Notes: generated by a model from the letters alone, not told the origin. 34,099 nt of DNA from JAXIHJ01 sp034189755 (GCA_034189755.1 JAXIHJ010000144.1:1-34099); one strand, 5' to 3'; shown: positions 16,829 through 25,753, counted from the first letter of the stretch. Made by a program: numbers and translations.

Positions 16829-17878
16829 TTAGCAGATGCGCGGCAGTTGTTGGCCATATGGCATCTGCACCACGCGCCTACCTCCGACTCGCGTAACCAT
16901 TTCGACCAGCGCCGGTGCATCCGGCTGGCGGACCTGGCCGACAGTGCCGACAACGGCGGCGCGCGATGCGATTTCCTGATTGGCGAGTATCGCCACGGCC
17001 TCGTCGGCCGCTTCGGCGTCGATGACGGCCACCAACTTACCCTCATTGGCAACGGTCAGCAGGTCCAGCCCGAGCATTTCCGCCGCCGCCAAGGCCGTGC
17101 GATTGACCGGAATGGCTGACTCGACGATTTCAATATCCCGGCCGGTGCCAACCGACAACTCCACAAGCGTCGCTGCCAGGCCGCCGCGGGTCGGGTCTCT
17201 CATGAACTTCACAGCCGAACCCAGCCGCTCAATCAACGAGCAGCTCAGCCCGTGGATCGCGGCACAATCGCTTTCCAGCTCCGCCGAGAAGTTCAGGCCT
17301 TGCCTCATGCTCATGACCGCCATGCCGTGCTCGCCGAGCGGGCCTGAAAGCACGATCCGGTCGCCGTCGGCTATGCGATCGAAACCGAGCTTCGCCTGCG
17401 GCAGAATTTCACCGACGCCGGCTGTGTTTATAACGATGCCGTCCAGCGCATCTCGCTCGACCACCTTTGTATCGCCGGTAACAACCGTTGCGCCGGCCTT
17501 TTCGGCCGCCCGGCCGGCGGAAGCGAGAACCCGCCTCAACAGCTCCATCTCCAGGCCCTCCTGGAGCACAAGCGCGAAGCTGAGCGCCTTCGGCACGGCG
17601 CCGGCAACCGCGAGGTCGTTAATCGTTCCGCATACAGCCAGCTTGCCTATGTTGCCGCCGGGAAACTCCAGCGGCTTGACCACGTAGCTGTCGGTGGTGA
17701 AGGCGACACTGCCGCCGGCAAGGTCCAGCGATGCGGCATCGGTGAGCCGACCGGCCTGCTGAACGTCCGATGCTTCGGCTTCGACGCCGCTCAGGGCAGG
17801 CAGTATGACATGCTCGATGAGTTCCGCGGTAAGCTGCCCGCCGCCGCCGTGAGCCAACTGGATGTGTTCGGTATCCAC
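16829..17878 (-). CDS. hypE: Hydrogenase maturation protein HypE (carbamoyl dehydratase)
   Basis: About 349 residues. HypE receives a carbamoyl group from HypF on its C-terminal cysteine and dehydrates it with ATP to a thiocyanate, the source of the CN ligands of the [NiFe] site. The C-terminus PRIC ends in the required cysteine. The N-terminal IQLAHGGGGQ, FTTDSYVV...PGGNIGKLAVCGTINDLAVAGA and TGDTKVVE are typical of the PurM-like ATP-binding fold, and MRDPTRGGLAATL is also conserved. The start is taken as the GTG at 17878 (MDTEHIQLAHGGGG), with AAGGT upstream. A GTG at 17920 would overlap hypD and add a non-conserved extension. It is last in the hypFCDE order, 10 bases after hypD. Confidence 0.95.
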   Translation of the reverse strand: MDTEHIQLAHGGGGQLTAELIEHVILPALSGVEAEASDVQQAGRLTDAASLDLAGGSVAFTTDSYVVKPLEFPGGNIGKLAVCGTINDLAVAGAVPKALSFALVLQEGLEMELLRRVLASAGRAAEKAGATVVTGDTKVVERDALDGIVINTAGVGEILPQAKLGFDRIADGDRIVLSGPLGEHGMAVMSMRQGLNFSAELESDCAAIHGLSCSLIERLGSAVKFMRDPTRGGLAATLVELSVGTGRDIEIVESAIPVNRTALAAAEMLGLDLLTVANEGKLVAVIDAEAADEAVAILANQEIASRAAVVGTVGQVRQPDAPALVEMVTRVGGRRVVQMPYGQQLPRIC

Positions 17879-17888
17879 TATTTCGCCG

Positions 17889-18971
17889 TTACCTTTTTTC
17901 GTACTTATAGGCCGCCGCACAAGCGCCTTCCGACGAGACCATACAAGGCCCCACAGGCGCCCGCGGCGTGCACCGGCCGGAGGAAAACAACTCGCACTCG
18001 AACGGCGTGCACCGCCCGCAGATTACGTCGCCGCAGCGGCAGCCCGGCGACTCATGGCTTTCGGTGGCCGGCAACTCGAAGCGCTTGGCGGCGTCGAACT
18101 CGGCAAATTCCTGCCGAAGCACCAGGCCACTGTTCGGAATCACGCCGAGCGACCGCCACGACGTGTCGGCTTCGACGAAGACATCTTCCAGCAGCTTCAA
18201 TGCCGTCGGATTGCCGTCTCTGGCCACGGCCGGGTAAACCGATACAGCCTCGGACCTGCCGTCGGCGAGTTGCTGCAAAATCGCCTCCAGAGCGGCGATA
18301 ATCTGTAGCGGGTCGAACCCGGCCACCACACAAGGCCGGCCGTAGCGCCGGCTAAGACCGTCATAAGCTCCATAGCCCAGGATCACACTTACGTGCCCCG
18401 GACACAAAAAACCGTCTATCCGCACGTCGTCGGCAGCCAGCAGCGCATCCATCGCCGGCAGGATCAGCTTATGTGCAGTCAGCGCGCTGAAATTGTTCAC
18501 GCCCTGCCGTTTAGCCTCCTGCACTGCAAGGGCCGTGCCCGGCGCCGTGGTTTCAAACCCGACGGCCAGGAAGACCACCTGCTTTTGCCCCAGCTGCCGG
18601 GCCAGCTCCAGCGCACGGTCGGCCGACGTCACCACGCGCACGTCCGCACCGCCGGCCCGGGCCTCGGCAAGTGAGCTTCGGCTGCCCGGCACGCGGACCA
18701 TGTCGCCGTAGGTCGCTATGACGAATTCGCTGCTTCGGTCGGCAAGCGCCACCGCCTTGTCCACGTAGGACTGCTCCGTAACACATACCGGGCAGCCGGG
18801 GCCGCTAATTAAGTTAAGCCCCTCCGGCAGGAGCGACCGCAAGCCGCTGCGGGCAATCGACATCGTGTGCGTGCCGCAGACTTCCATAATCTGCACGCGC
18901 TGTCGTCGGCTAAAAAGCCCGTCGCAGATTTCGTGTATCTTTTTACAACTCAAACTGACGGCTTTATTCAT
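17889..18971 (-). CDS. hypD: Hydrogenase maturation protein HypD
   Basis: 360 residues. HypD is the iron-sulfur scaffold on which, with HypC, the Fe(CN)2CO unit of [NiFe] hydrogenases is assembled. All signature motifs are present: EVCGTHT (Cys32), GPGCPVC (Cys60, Cys63), GFETTAP (138-144) and CPGHVS (190-195). The C-terminal CRCGDVICGRCTPFEC...C region supplies the [4Fe-4S] ligands. The last residues reach the expected length, so the protein looks complete. It lies 26 bp after hypC and just before hypE, consistent with one transcript. Confidence 0.96.
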   Translation of the reverse strand: MNKAVSLSCKKIHEICDGLFSRRQRVQIMEVCGTHTMSIARSGLRSLLPEGLNLISGPGCPVCVTEQSYVDKAVALADRSSEFVIATYGDMVRVPGSRSSLAEARAGGADVRVVTSADRALELARQLGQKQVVFLAVGFETTAPGTALAVQEAKRQGVNNFSALTAHKLILPAMDALLAADDVRIDGFLCPGHVSVILGYGAYDGLSRRYGRPCVVAGFDPLQIIAALEAILQQLADGRSEAVSVYPAVARDGNPTALKLLEDVFVEADTSWRSLGVIPNSGLVLRQEFAEFDAAKRFELPATESHESPGCRCGDVICGRCTPFECELFSSGRCTPRAPVGPCMVSSEGACAAAYKYEKR

Positions 18972-18997
18972 ATCGCCAAAACAGCTCTATCGAAGAT

Positions 18998-19240
18998 TTA
19001 CCCCCGCCCGCTCGCCTCACCACCCATACGGACGTTCATTTCCCGAAGCAGATCGTAAGTAGCCCTGGCGTCTTCGGGATCCAGCACGGTGATGGCGTAT
19101 CCGGCGTGCAGCAGCACCCAGTCGCCCACTTTCGCTTCGGGAACAAGCGAAAGAACCGCCTCGGTGCGGCTGCCGTCCAGCACGACAGTGCCGCGATCGT
19201 CCCGTATCTTCTCAATCTGCGCCGGTATCGCCAGACACAT
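18998..19240 (-). CDS. hypC: Hydrogenase maturation chaperone HypC
   Basis: An 80-residue HypC/HybG/HupF family chaperone. Its N-terminal MCLAIPAQI carries the essential Cys2, which binds the iron intermediate together with HypD and hands it to the hydrogenase large subunit. The middle VGDWVLLHAGYAITVLD is the conserved beta-barrel segment. A good GGAG lies eight bases before the ATG. It lies 29 bp after hypF and 26 bp before hypD. Confidence 0.95.
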   Translation of the reverse strand: MCLAIPAQIEKIRDDRGTVVLDGSRTEAVLSLVPEAKVGDWVLLHAGYAITVLDPEDARATYDLLREMNVRMGGEASGRG

Positions 19241-19269
19241 TGTTTAGCTCCATTGAATGCGGCGTTTTT

Positions 19270-21648
19270 TCATTTTACCTTCTGCGCCTCCCGGCGGGAG
19301 GATAATTTGCCTAACTGCCCGGCTTTTCTGGCCGCAGCGACGACGGCCTGGCCCAGCGCAACACCGCCGTCGTTGCATGGAATCGTCCGGTGTCTCAATA
19401 CCTCCAGGCCTCTGTGCTCCAGTTCACCCGCCAGGCGGGCGGTAATATACCGGTTGGCAAAACAGCCCCCGGAAAGCGCCACCGCATCCAAACCCGTCTG
19501 TCGGCCGGCGCGCTGGGCGGCGTCGGCGAGAAACGCCACGACCGTGTTGTGGAACTTCGCGGCAATCACGCCGGCGGGCGACCGGCCGGACAGGTCGCCG
19601 ACTATCTGTTGCACCATCGGACGAAGGTCGATTACGAACCGCTCGTCTTGGTCGGGCGGGTCGATTCGATAAGGATAAACCTGCTCGACGCCAAGCTCTA
19701 TGGCGGCTTCCAGCTTCATTGGCGCCTGGCCCTCGTATTCATTGGCCTGGGCCACGCCCACAAGCTGCGCAACGGCGTCGAACCACCTGCCAAGCGAGCT
19801 GCACGACGGGCAGTTGCCGTCCGCTGCAAGCATTTGCAGGGCTGGCTGCAATTGCTTGTCCGGCACGGCCAGGCGGCATTCGCGAACGACTTCAAGGCAA
19901 CTATCGCCGAACGTGTCGTACAACGCCGCAAGCGCCGGCCTCCACGTCTGGACCGCAGCGGCGTCGCCGCCGATCAGCTTCAGGGTTCGCAGATGCCCCA
20001 GCCGCTCATAGTCGCACAGGTCGGCGCGGAGAACCTCGCAGCCCCAGACCGTACCGTCGTCGCCGTAGCCCACGCCGTCGCAGACCAGGCCGATGACCTC
20101 ATTCCGCCGGCCGTTCTCAGCCATGCAGGCGGCAACGTGGGCATGGTGATGCTGTACGCGAACCGGTTCGCCTGCCGCCGCACGGCCGGCGGCGTACTCG
20201 CTGGAGAGATATTGCGGGTGCATGTCGGCGGCAATTATGCCTGGTTCGACCTCGAATAGTTTTTCAACGTGACGGACCGTGTCGATGAAGTGGCGATATG
20301 TCCGTGCGTCCTTTAGGTCGCCGACGTGCTCACTGACCACGGCCCGGTCGCCGGCGAGCAGGCAGAAGGCGTTTTTCAACTCCGCGCCGACTGCGAGGAT
20401 CGTTGGATTTGCAATCCCGCCTTTGTAACCAAGCACAGTTAAACGAACCGGTCGCGGCGCATAACCCCTGGCGCGTCGCACCACGCCGAGCCGCCCGTCG
20501 TCGTGCAATTGCACCACGCTGTCGTCCAGGCGTCGCTCGATCCGCCGGTTGTGCAGCAGCATGGCGTCGGCGATTCGACCCAGATGGGCGACCGCGGCGG
20601 CGTTGTCCTTTACCAGCGGCTCATCGGAGTAGTTGCCCGAAGTCATCACCAGCGGCAGGTCGGCGAGGCCGGCCCGGGCGAACAGCAGGTGATGCAGCGG
20701 CGTGTACGGCAGCATCAGGCCAAGCGTGGAAAGCCCCTGGGCCACGGACAACGCGACGTGCGCATCGGCCCGCCGCGGCAGCAGGACGACCGGTCGAATC
20801 GGTCCGGCGAGAAGTTTTTCAGCCTCGCCGGTAAGCTCACACAGCGCCGCCGCGCGCTCAAGGCCGGCGACCATGACGGCGAACGGCTTGGCGTCACGTC
20901 GCTTCCGCCGGCGGAGGCGCTTTACGGCGTGGTCGTCGTCGGCGCGGCAGGCTAGGTGAAACCCGCCCAGGCCCTTAACGGCGACAATCCGGCCGGCGAG
21001 CAGCATCGCCGCCGCCTCGGCGATTGGGGCGTCGCACTGAATCGGCCTGCCATGGGCGTCCACCAGCCAGACCGTCGGCCCGCACTTCGGGCACGCCACC
21101 GGCTGGGCGTGAAAGCGCCTATCAGCCGGATCGGCGTACTGGCCGGCGCAAAGCGGGCACATCGGAAAATCCGCCATCGTCGTGTTGGGACGGTCGTACG
21201 GGATGCGCGAGACGATGGTGTACCGCGGGCCGCAGTTGGTGCAGTTGATGAACGGATACCCGTGGCGCGGGTCGGCCGGCGCATGCATCTCTCGCAGGCA
21301 TTCGTCGCAAACGGCTGTATCCACCGTTATCTGGGCGTCGGCCAGCTCCCCGCCGGAACTGGGGCGAATCTCGAAGCATTCTTCGCCGTCACGCAGTTCG
21401 GCGGGCGATTCCTCGCACTTATGGATTTCCGCCAGCGGAGGCATATCCCGGCACAGCCTGCCGGAAAAGGCACGCAGCGATTTGTCGCAGCCCTGGACCT
21501 CGATTGTTACGCCGCGGGCGTCGTTAGACACGAAACCCGTCAGCGCCAACTCAGCCGCCAGGCGGTAGACGAAAGGACGAAAACCAACGCCCTGGACCTG
21601 CCCGGTAACTGCCAGACGCCTTCGATTGTATTTGCCCGTGTCTGTCAT
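19270..21648 (-). CDS. hypF: Carbamoyltransferase HypF
   Basis: About 792 residues. HypF uses carbamoyl phosphate and ATP to carbamoylate the C-terminal cysteine of HypE. Domains in order: acylphosphatase (VQGVGFRPF at 18-26, Asn42); two zinc fingers of spacing C-x2-C-x18-C-x2-C (Cys114/117/136/139 and Cys164/167/186/189); a YrdC-like domain (GRIVAVKGLGGFHLACRADDD..., with KRRKRRDAKPFAVM); and a Kae1-like C-terminal domain with HHHAHVAACMAEN and the late LSGGCFANRYI. The start is set at the ATG at 21648; a longer frame to 21900 would run into the tmk gene on the other strand. It is first in the hypFCDE run. HypA, HypB and hydrogenase subunits are not in the window. Confidence 0.95.
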   Translation of the reverse strand: MTDTGKYNRRRLAVTGQVQGVGFRPFVYRLAAELALTGFVSNDARGVTIEVQGCDKSLRAFSGRLCRDMPPLAEIHKCEESPAELRDGEECFEIRPSSGGELADAQITVDTAVCDECLREMHAPADPRHGYPFINCTNCGPRYTIVSRIPYDRPNTTMADFPMCPLCAGQYADPADRRFHAQPVACPKCGPTVWLVDAHGRPIQCDAPIAEAAAMLLAGRIVAVKGLGGFHLACRADDDHAVKRLRRRKRRDAKPFAVMVAGLERAAALCELTGEAEKLLAGPIRPVVLLPRRADAHVALSVAQGLSTLGLMLPYTPLHHLLFARAGLADLPLVMTSGNYSDEPLVKDNAAAVAHLGRIADAMLLHNRRIERRLDDSVVQLHDDGRLGVVRRARGYAPRPVRLTVLGYKGGIANPTILAVGAELKNAFCLLAGDRAVVSEHVGDLKDARTYRHFIDTVRHVEKLFEVEPGIIAADMHPQYLSSEYAAGRAAAGEPVRVQHHHAHVAACMAENGRRNEVIGLVCDGVGYGDDGTVWGCEVLRADLCDYERLGHLRTLKLIGGDAAAVQTWRPALAALYDTFGDSCLEVVRECRLAVPDKQLQPALQMLAADGNCPSCSSLGRWFDAVAQLVGVAQANEYEGQAPMKLEAAIELGVEQVYPYRIDPPDQDERFVIDLRPMVQQIVGDLSGRSPAGVIAAKFHNTVVAFLADAAQRAGRQTGLDAVALSGGCFANRYITARLAGELEHRGLEVLRHRTIPCNDGGVALGQAVVAAARKAGQLGKLSSRREAQKVK

Positions 21649-21789
21649 TTGCACAGAACCCGGTATTTTATACGGACATGCTGCGCCGAGACATATCATT
21701 TTAGTATCACCGGGTGCATACGACAGCTGTCGCTTGTAAAAGCAACGGGTTGCGGCGATACTGGTTCGACGAATCCACACAAGCAACCC
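21649..21789. promoter_or_regulatory. Divergent hypF / tmk promoter region
   Basis: This 141-bp gap separates diverging genes. For tmk, TTGTAA (21734-21739) and GATACT (21757-21762) are 17 bp apart and about 28 bp before the ATG, a reasonable sigma-70-like pair (4 of 6 matches each). For hypF, a TATAAAAT-type -10 on the minus strand lies about 20 bases before the ATG, without a good -35. The perfect 12-bp palindrome CGACAGCTGTCG lies at 21721-21732. Confidence 0.45.
21721..21732. promoter_or_regulatory. Perfect 12-bp palindrome, candidate operator
   Basis: CGACAGCTGTCG is a perfect inverted repeat immediately upstream of the candidate tmk -35 and within the divergent region that also serves hypF. 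The position suits a repressor or activator site. No regulator is identified, and a chance palindrome cannot be excluded. Confidence 0.3.
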
Positions 21790-22431
21790 ATGGACAAATT
21801 GGCAAAAAAACTTGCGGGCAGGTTCATCGTCATCGACGGCCCGGACGGCGCGGGCAAGAGCACGCAACTTACGCTGCTGGCTAATTGGCTGCGCGACCAA
21901 GGCGTATCAATTGTTGAAACGCGCGACCCCGGCGGCACAGCCGTCGGCGATAAAATCCGAAAGATTCTTTTGGACACGACCAATAGCAAGATGACGGTCG
22001 GCTGCGAGATTCTTCTCTACATGGCCAGCCGGACTCAACTCATGGGCGAGGTAATCGGCCCGGCGCTACAACGGAACGAATGCGTTTTATGCGACCGCTG
22101 GGTATCCGCCACCGTTGCTTACCAGGCGGCCGAAAACAAGGCCAAGCCTGCTGAAATCATGGAAATATACGAGCTGGCCTTGCGCGGCATCAGGCCGGAC
22201 TTGACCGTTATTCTCGACGTCCCGGCAGAAGCCGGGTTATCGAGGCTCACCGACGCCCCGGACCGAATGGAGGCCAAGGGCTTGGGGTTTCACCAAAAAG
22301 TCCGTGAGCTTTTTTTGAAGCAGGCCGAAGCTGAACCGCAAGCCTTCGCCGTCGTTAACGCCTCCGGAAGCGTGGAGCAAGTGCAGGACCGCCTGCAAGA
22401 CATAATCGTCAACTGGAAACCGGATGCCTGA
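21790..22431 (+). CDS. tmk: Thymidylate kinase
   Basis: A 213-residue cytosolic kinase that converts dTMP to dTDP with ATP, an essential step toward dTTP. The P-loop GPDGAGKST is at 17-25; the ETRDPGGTAVGDKIR segment, the DRW motif (CDRWVSATVAYQ, in place of the more usual DRY/DRF) and the arginine-containing region near DRMEAKGLGFHQKVRELF are all present. The ATG at 21790 is chosen because the family begins a few residues before the phosphate-binding FIVIDGPDG. The open frame extends upstream, but that part runs antisense to hypF. The stop overlaps the start of holB by eight bases, so the two replication genes are translationally coupled. Confidence 0.95.
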   Translation: MDKLAKKLAGRFIVIDGPDGAGKSTQLTLLANWLRDQGVSIVETRDPGGTAVGDKIRKILLDTTNSKMTVGCEILLYMASRTQLMGEVIGPALQRNECVLCDRWVSATVAYQAAENKAKPAEIMEIYELALRGIRPDLTVILDVPAEAGLSRLTDAPDRMEAKGLGFHQKVRELFLKQAEAEPQAFAVVNASGSVEQVQDRLQDIIVNWKPDA

Positions 22432-23527
22432 ATTATCGGACATTATCGGTCAGGACGAAGCTATCGGGCGTTTACGGCGTGCAATGGCCGGGCAGCGCAT
22501 GCCGCATGCGTATCTGTTTGCAGGCCCGGCGGGCGTGGGCAGGCGGACCACGGCCGTCGCATTCGCAAAGACGCTGCTGTGCGAAAACCCCACGCCCAGC
22601 CGCCAGGCGTGCGGAACGTGCAGCAGTTGCCGGATGGCAGCCGCCGGGACGCACCCGGACCTTCAACTCATATATAAGGAACTGGCCGCCTATCACGACA
22701 ACGCCGATATCCGCAACCGTGTCATGCAGCAGCTAGGCATTGCGGTTATCCGCAGTTTTCTGATCGCACCGGCCGGTCGGTCCGCGGCACACGGGCGGGG
22801 CAAGGTCTTCGTGGTGCTCGATGCCGAATTGTTGAGCATCGCCGCCCAAAACGCCATGCTCAAAACGCTGGAAGAGCCGCCCGCCGGCGTAACAATCATT
22901 CTCATCTGCCGCCAGCCGGAACGGCTGCTGGCCACCACGCTAAGCCGCTGCGCGATGGTGAGATTCCGCCCGCTGCCGAGCGACTTCGTCAGGGGCAGGC
23001 TCATCGATGCCGGCGTAAAAGAGCCGGAGGCGCGGTTCTGGTCCGCGTACACTGAAGGGTCGCTGGGCCTGGCCCTGCGCCTGGAACAATCGGGCATGTA
23101 CGAAATCAAGTGCGACCTTCTGAAACGACTTTCCGGGCCGACCGACGACGCGGAACTGAGCGAGCATTTGAAAAAGACCGCGGACAACCTGGCAACCGCC
23201 GCCGTCAACGCCTCCAAAAAGGCCGAAGGCAGCACGCTCTCAAAAGCACTTGCATCGCGCCGGGCCGCAGGAACAATGCTGCAACTTATCGCCAGCGCTT
23301 ACCGGGATGCAATCACGATAGCCGCCGGCGTCGATCGTCCGCTGGCCCACAGCGATCAGCAAACCGAAATCCGCATACTGGCCGACCGCTTCGAGCCAGC
23401 TAAGCTGGCGGCCGTCATCGAACAACTTTCCGCCTACGAACGGCTGTTGTGGCGAAACGTCAACCCGCGGATCATATGGGATAACGTGGTAATCACCTGC
23501 GACTCGGCGGCGGCGCTGAGATTGTAG
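22424..23527 (+). CDS. holB: DNA polymerase III subunit delta-prime
   Basis: A 367-residue clamp-loader subunit of the AAA+ family. The N-terminus LSDIIGQDEAIGRLRRAM and HAYLFAGPAGVGRRTTA are typical. The P-loop reads GPAGVGRRT (34-42), with arginine where ATP-binding clamp-loader subunits have lysine, which fits a delta-prime that does not hydrolyse ATP. A zinc module with Cys53, Cys63, Cys66 and Cys69 is intact, and LDAELLSIAAQNAMLKTLEEPPAGVTIILIC is the Walker B / sensor region. The C-terminus is longer and less conserved, as is usual for the third domain. The gene overlaps tmk (ATGCCTGA), a pairing common in many bacteria. Confidence 0.9.
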   Translation: MPELSDIIGQDEAIGRLRRAMAGQRMPHAYLFAGPAGVGRRTTAVAFAKTLLCENPTPSRQACGTCSSCRMAAAGTHPDLQLIYKELAAYHDNADIRNRVMQQLGIAVIRSFLIAPAGRSAAHGRGKVFVVLDAELLSIAAQNAMLKTLEEPPAGVTIILICRQPERLLATTLSRCAMVRFRPLPSDFVRGRLIDAGVKEPEARFWSAYTEGSLGLALRLEQSGMYEIKCDLLKRLSGPTDDAELSEHLKKTADNLATAAVNASKKAEGSTLSKALASRRAAGTMLQLIASAYRDAITIAAGVDRPLAHSDQQTEIRILADRFEPAKLAAVIEQLSAYERLLWRNVNPRIIWDNVVITCDSAAALRL

Positions 23528-23542
23528 GAAATGTAGCGGTCA

Positions 23543-23571
23543 TTGACCCGGTGAGGGCGGGGTCTTATAAG
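23543..23571 (+). promoter_or_regulatory. Sigma-70-like promoter for the exporter operon
   Basis: TTGACC (23543-23548) and TATAAG (23566-23571) are separated by 17 bp, each matching five of six consensus bases. The predicted start near 23578 would give a leader of about 30 bases before the ATG at 23609. It is the best promoter match noted in the window. Sequence just inside it (GCGGGG...TCCCGC, 23557-23579) can also form a hairpin. Confidence 0.6.
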
Positions 23572-23608
23572 AGTCCCGCAAAAGCGCTGAATCGAACGTG
23601 AAAAACTC

Positions 23609-25753
23609 ATGAAAAACTTTCGCCGTTCATTGAAATATCTCTGGCCGTACCGCGGCTGGCTGACCGTTTCGGTTATCTGCGTGGTCCTGATCGCAGTGCT
23701 ATGGGGCGGCGGGCTGGCGGCGCTGCTGCCCGGCGCGAAGATTCTTATCTCCAAAGAGGGTCTGCACGGCTGGGCGTGGCGGTCGATGACGGAGGACCGG
23801 CTGGGTATCGGCCTGGCTCCGAAGCTCGTGCCGTCGGGAATCGAGGTTGACGGCCGGCCACTGTCGATGGTCATCGAGGTCGCGGACGTTACCAGCGGCG
23901 GCTCGGCCAAGGACAAGCTTCGCGAAAACGATTGGATTATCGGCTTCGACGACGGCGAGGCGGTGCCCGGGCTCATGCGGGCCGATGCGATGATCCGCGA
24001 GCTTGCGGAACTGCCCGCCGGAAGTTGCGTTTCGCTGCGGCTGTACAACCCCCACATCCAGCAAGGACCGGCCAATCCGCGAACCATAACGGTTACGCTC
24101 AAAAAGGCCCACTTCACCTCGCGCGGCCTCGTCTGGGCCGTAACAGACCTGCCGAAAAACCCGTTCCATCTGCTGGTGATGCTGCTGGGACTGGTGATGG
24201 TGGTTACGGTCGTTCGCGACCTGCTGCGGTTCGCCCAGGAATACATCGTTCAGACGGTCGTGTACAACGGGCTGATGGACCTTCGGTGCGATAACTACAA
24301 CGTCGTGCTGCGGCTGCCGACGACGTTCTTCTCCGAAAAAGGCGCCAGCGACTCGATGAGCCGGTTCGTCCAGGACACCGGCGAACTGGCCCGAGGGCAG
24401 ATGACGCTGTTCGGCAAGACGATGGTGGAACCGGCCAAGGCGATTGCCTCGTTCACCCTGGCTATGTGCATTTCCTGGCAGTTAACGCTGCTGACACTGG
24501 TGGTCGGGCCGCCGGCGTTCATATTAATCCGCAAGTTCGGCAAGATAATGAAACGCGCCTCGCGCCGGGCACTGGAAAGCTGGGCGTCGATGCTCGCCGT
24601 GCTCGAAGAGACGCTGACCGGCATTCGCGTGGTCAAGGCCTACACGATGGAAAACGCCGAGCGCAAGCGGTTCCTCCATGTCAACCGGCAGTTGCTGAAA
24701 CAGCAGCGGCGCATGGCCCGCATCGACGCAGCCACCGCACCGACCGTCGAGGCGCTGGGCATAATCGCCGCCATGGGCGCCATCGCCATAGCCGGATACT
24801 GGGTCCTGAACAATCTCTACGGCATGGACCGCGACAAGTTTTTCGTACTTCTGGCCAGCATGTTCGCCATGTTCGACCCGGTGCGGAAACTTGCCCACGT
24901 CGTCACCCGGTTCCAGCGGGCCGAGGCCGCCGCTACAAGAATCTTCGAACTCCAGGACCAGCAGCAGGAAAAGCGGCTGCCCAATGCCCCCATGCTGCCG
25001 CCGCTGCGCGAAAGCCTGGAGTTTCACGGCGTTTGCTTCCGCTATCCCGGCGCCGCCGAGGACGCACTGACGGACATCAACCTCACCATCCGGTGCGGTG
25101 AAACGGTGGCCATCGTCGGGCCTAACGGCTGCGGCAAGACCACGCTGGTATCGCTTCTGCCGAGGCTGATCGACCCGTCCGCAGGCGAGGTCCTAATCGA
25201 CGGGCGGGATGTCTCGAAAATGTCGCTGCGGTCCCTCCGCCGGCAGATTGGAGTGGTTACGCAGGAGACGATAATCTTCCACGCCACCATCGGCGAGAAC
25301 ATCGCCTACGGGCTTCGCCGGCCAAAACATCAGAACATACTCGCCGCGTCGGAAAAAGCCTACGTTGATGAGTTCGTCCGCAACTTACCCGGCGGCTACG
25401 ACACGATGGTGGGCGCGCACGGCGCGACGCTGTCCGGCGGGCAGCGACAGCGAATAGCCATCGCACGGGCTATATTGCGTGACCCGGCCATACTCATCTT
25501 CGACGAGGCCACCAGCCAGATAGACGCCGACTCCGAGCGGCGAATACACCAGGCTATGGAAGAATTCGTCAAGGGCCGGACTACGCTGATGATCGCCCAT
25601 CGCTTTGCGACAGTGTTGTCGGCCGACCGCATAGTGGTGATGAACGAAGGCCGAATTATCGACACCGGCACACACGCCGAACTGCTCAAAACCTGCGAGT
25701 TATACAAGCATCTCTACAACACGCAGTTCGCGGATTCAGGTGGAACCATCTGA
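23609..25753 (+). CDS. ABC exporter with PDZ-like domain in the first external loop
   Basis: 714 residues, a fused membrane/ATPase half-transporter of the MsbA/lipid-A-exporter type. TM1 is at about 17-43 and TM2 at about 183-205. Between them is a ~140-residue insert, where typical exporters have only a short loop. Its core (about 85-166) reads as a PDZ domain: VIEVADVTSGGSAKDKLRENDWIIGFDDGEAV, then a helix, then GSCVSLRLYNP and RTITVTLKK. The ATPase part is complete: Walker A GPNGCGKTT (504-512), Q-loop VTQET, signature LSGGQ (608-612), Walker B ILIFDE and His664. The substrate is unknown; lipid-linked glycan, peptide or lipid are options. A promoter lies upstream, and the GT-C gene starts one base after its stop. 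Confidence 0.88.
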   Translation: MKNFRRSLKYLWPYRGWLTVSVICVVLIAVLWGGGLAALLPGAKILISKEGLHGWAWRSMTEDRLGIGLAPKLVPSGIEVDGRPLSMVIEVADVTSGGSAKDKLRENDWIIGFDDGEAVPGLMRADAMIRELAELPAGSCVSLRLYNPHIQQGPANPRTITVTLKKAHFTSRGLVWAVTDLPKNPFHLLVMLLGLVMVVTVVRDLLRFAQEYIVQTVVYNGLMDLRCDNYNVVLRLPTTFFSEKGASDSMSRFVQDTGELARGQMTLFGKTMVEPAKAIASFTLAMCISWQLTLLTLVVGPPAFILIRKFGKIMKRASRRALESWASMLAVLEETLTGIRVVKAYTMENAERKRFLHVNRQLLKQQRRMARIDAATAPTVEALGIIAAMGAIAIAGYWVLNNLYGMDRDKFFVLLASMFAMFDPVRKLAHVVTRFQRAEAAATRIFELQDQQQEKRLPNAPMLPPLRESLEFHGVCFRYPGAAEDALTDINLTIRCGETVAIVGPNGCGKTTLVSLLPRLIDPSAGEVLIDGRDVSKMSLRSLRRQIGVVTQETIIFHATIGENIAYGLRRPKHQNILAASEKAYVDEFVRNLPGGYDTMVGAHGATLSGGQRQRIAIARAILRDPAILIFDEATSQIDADSERRIHQAMEEFVKGRTTLMIAHRFATVLSADRIVVMNEGRIIDTGTHAELLKTCELYKHLYNTQFADSGGTI

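Noticed and set aside
21763..21776. GGTTCGACGAATCC, similar to a tRNA T-arm
   Set aside because: No acceptor, D-arm or anticodon arm is present around it.
20956..21789. Upstream extension of the tmk open frame
   Set aside because: It runs antisense to hypF, whose domains are well conserved; thymidylate kinases start near the ATG at 21790.
21649..21900. N-terminal extension of hypF
   Set aside because: It would overlap the start of tmk on the other strand and has no match to the family, which begins just before the acylphosphatase motif.
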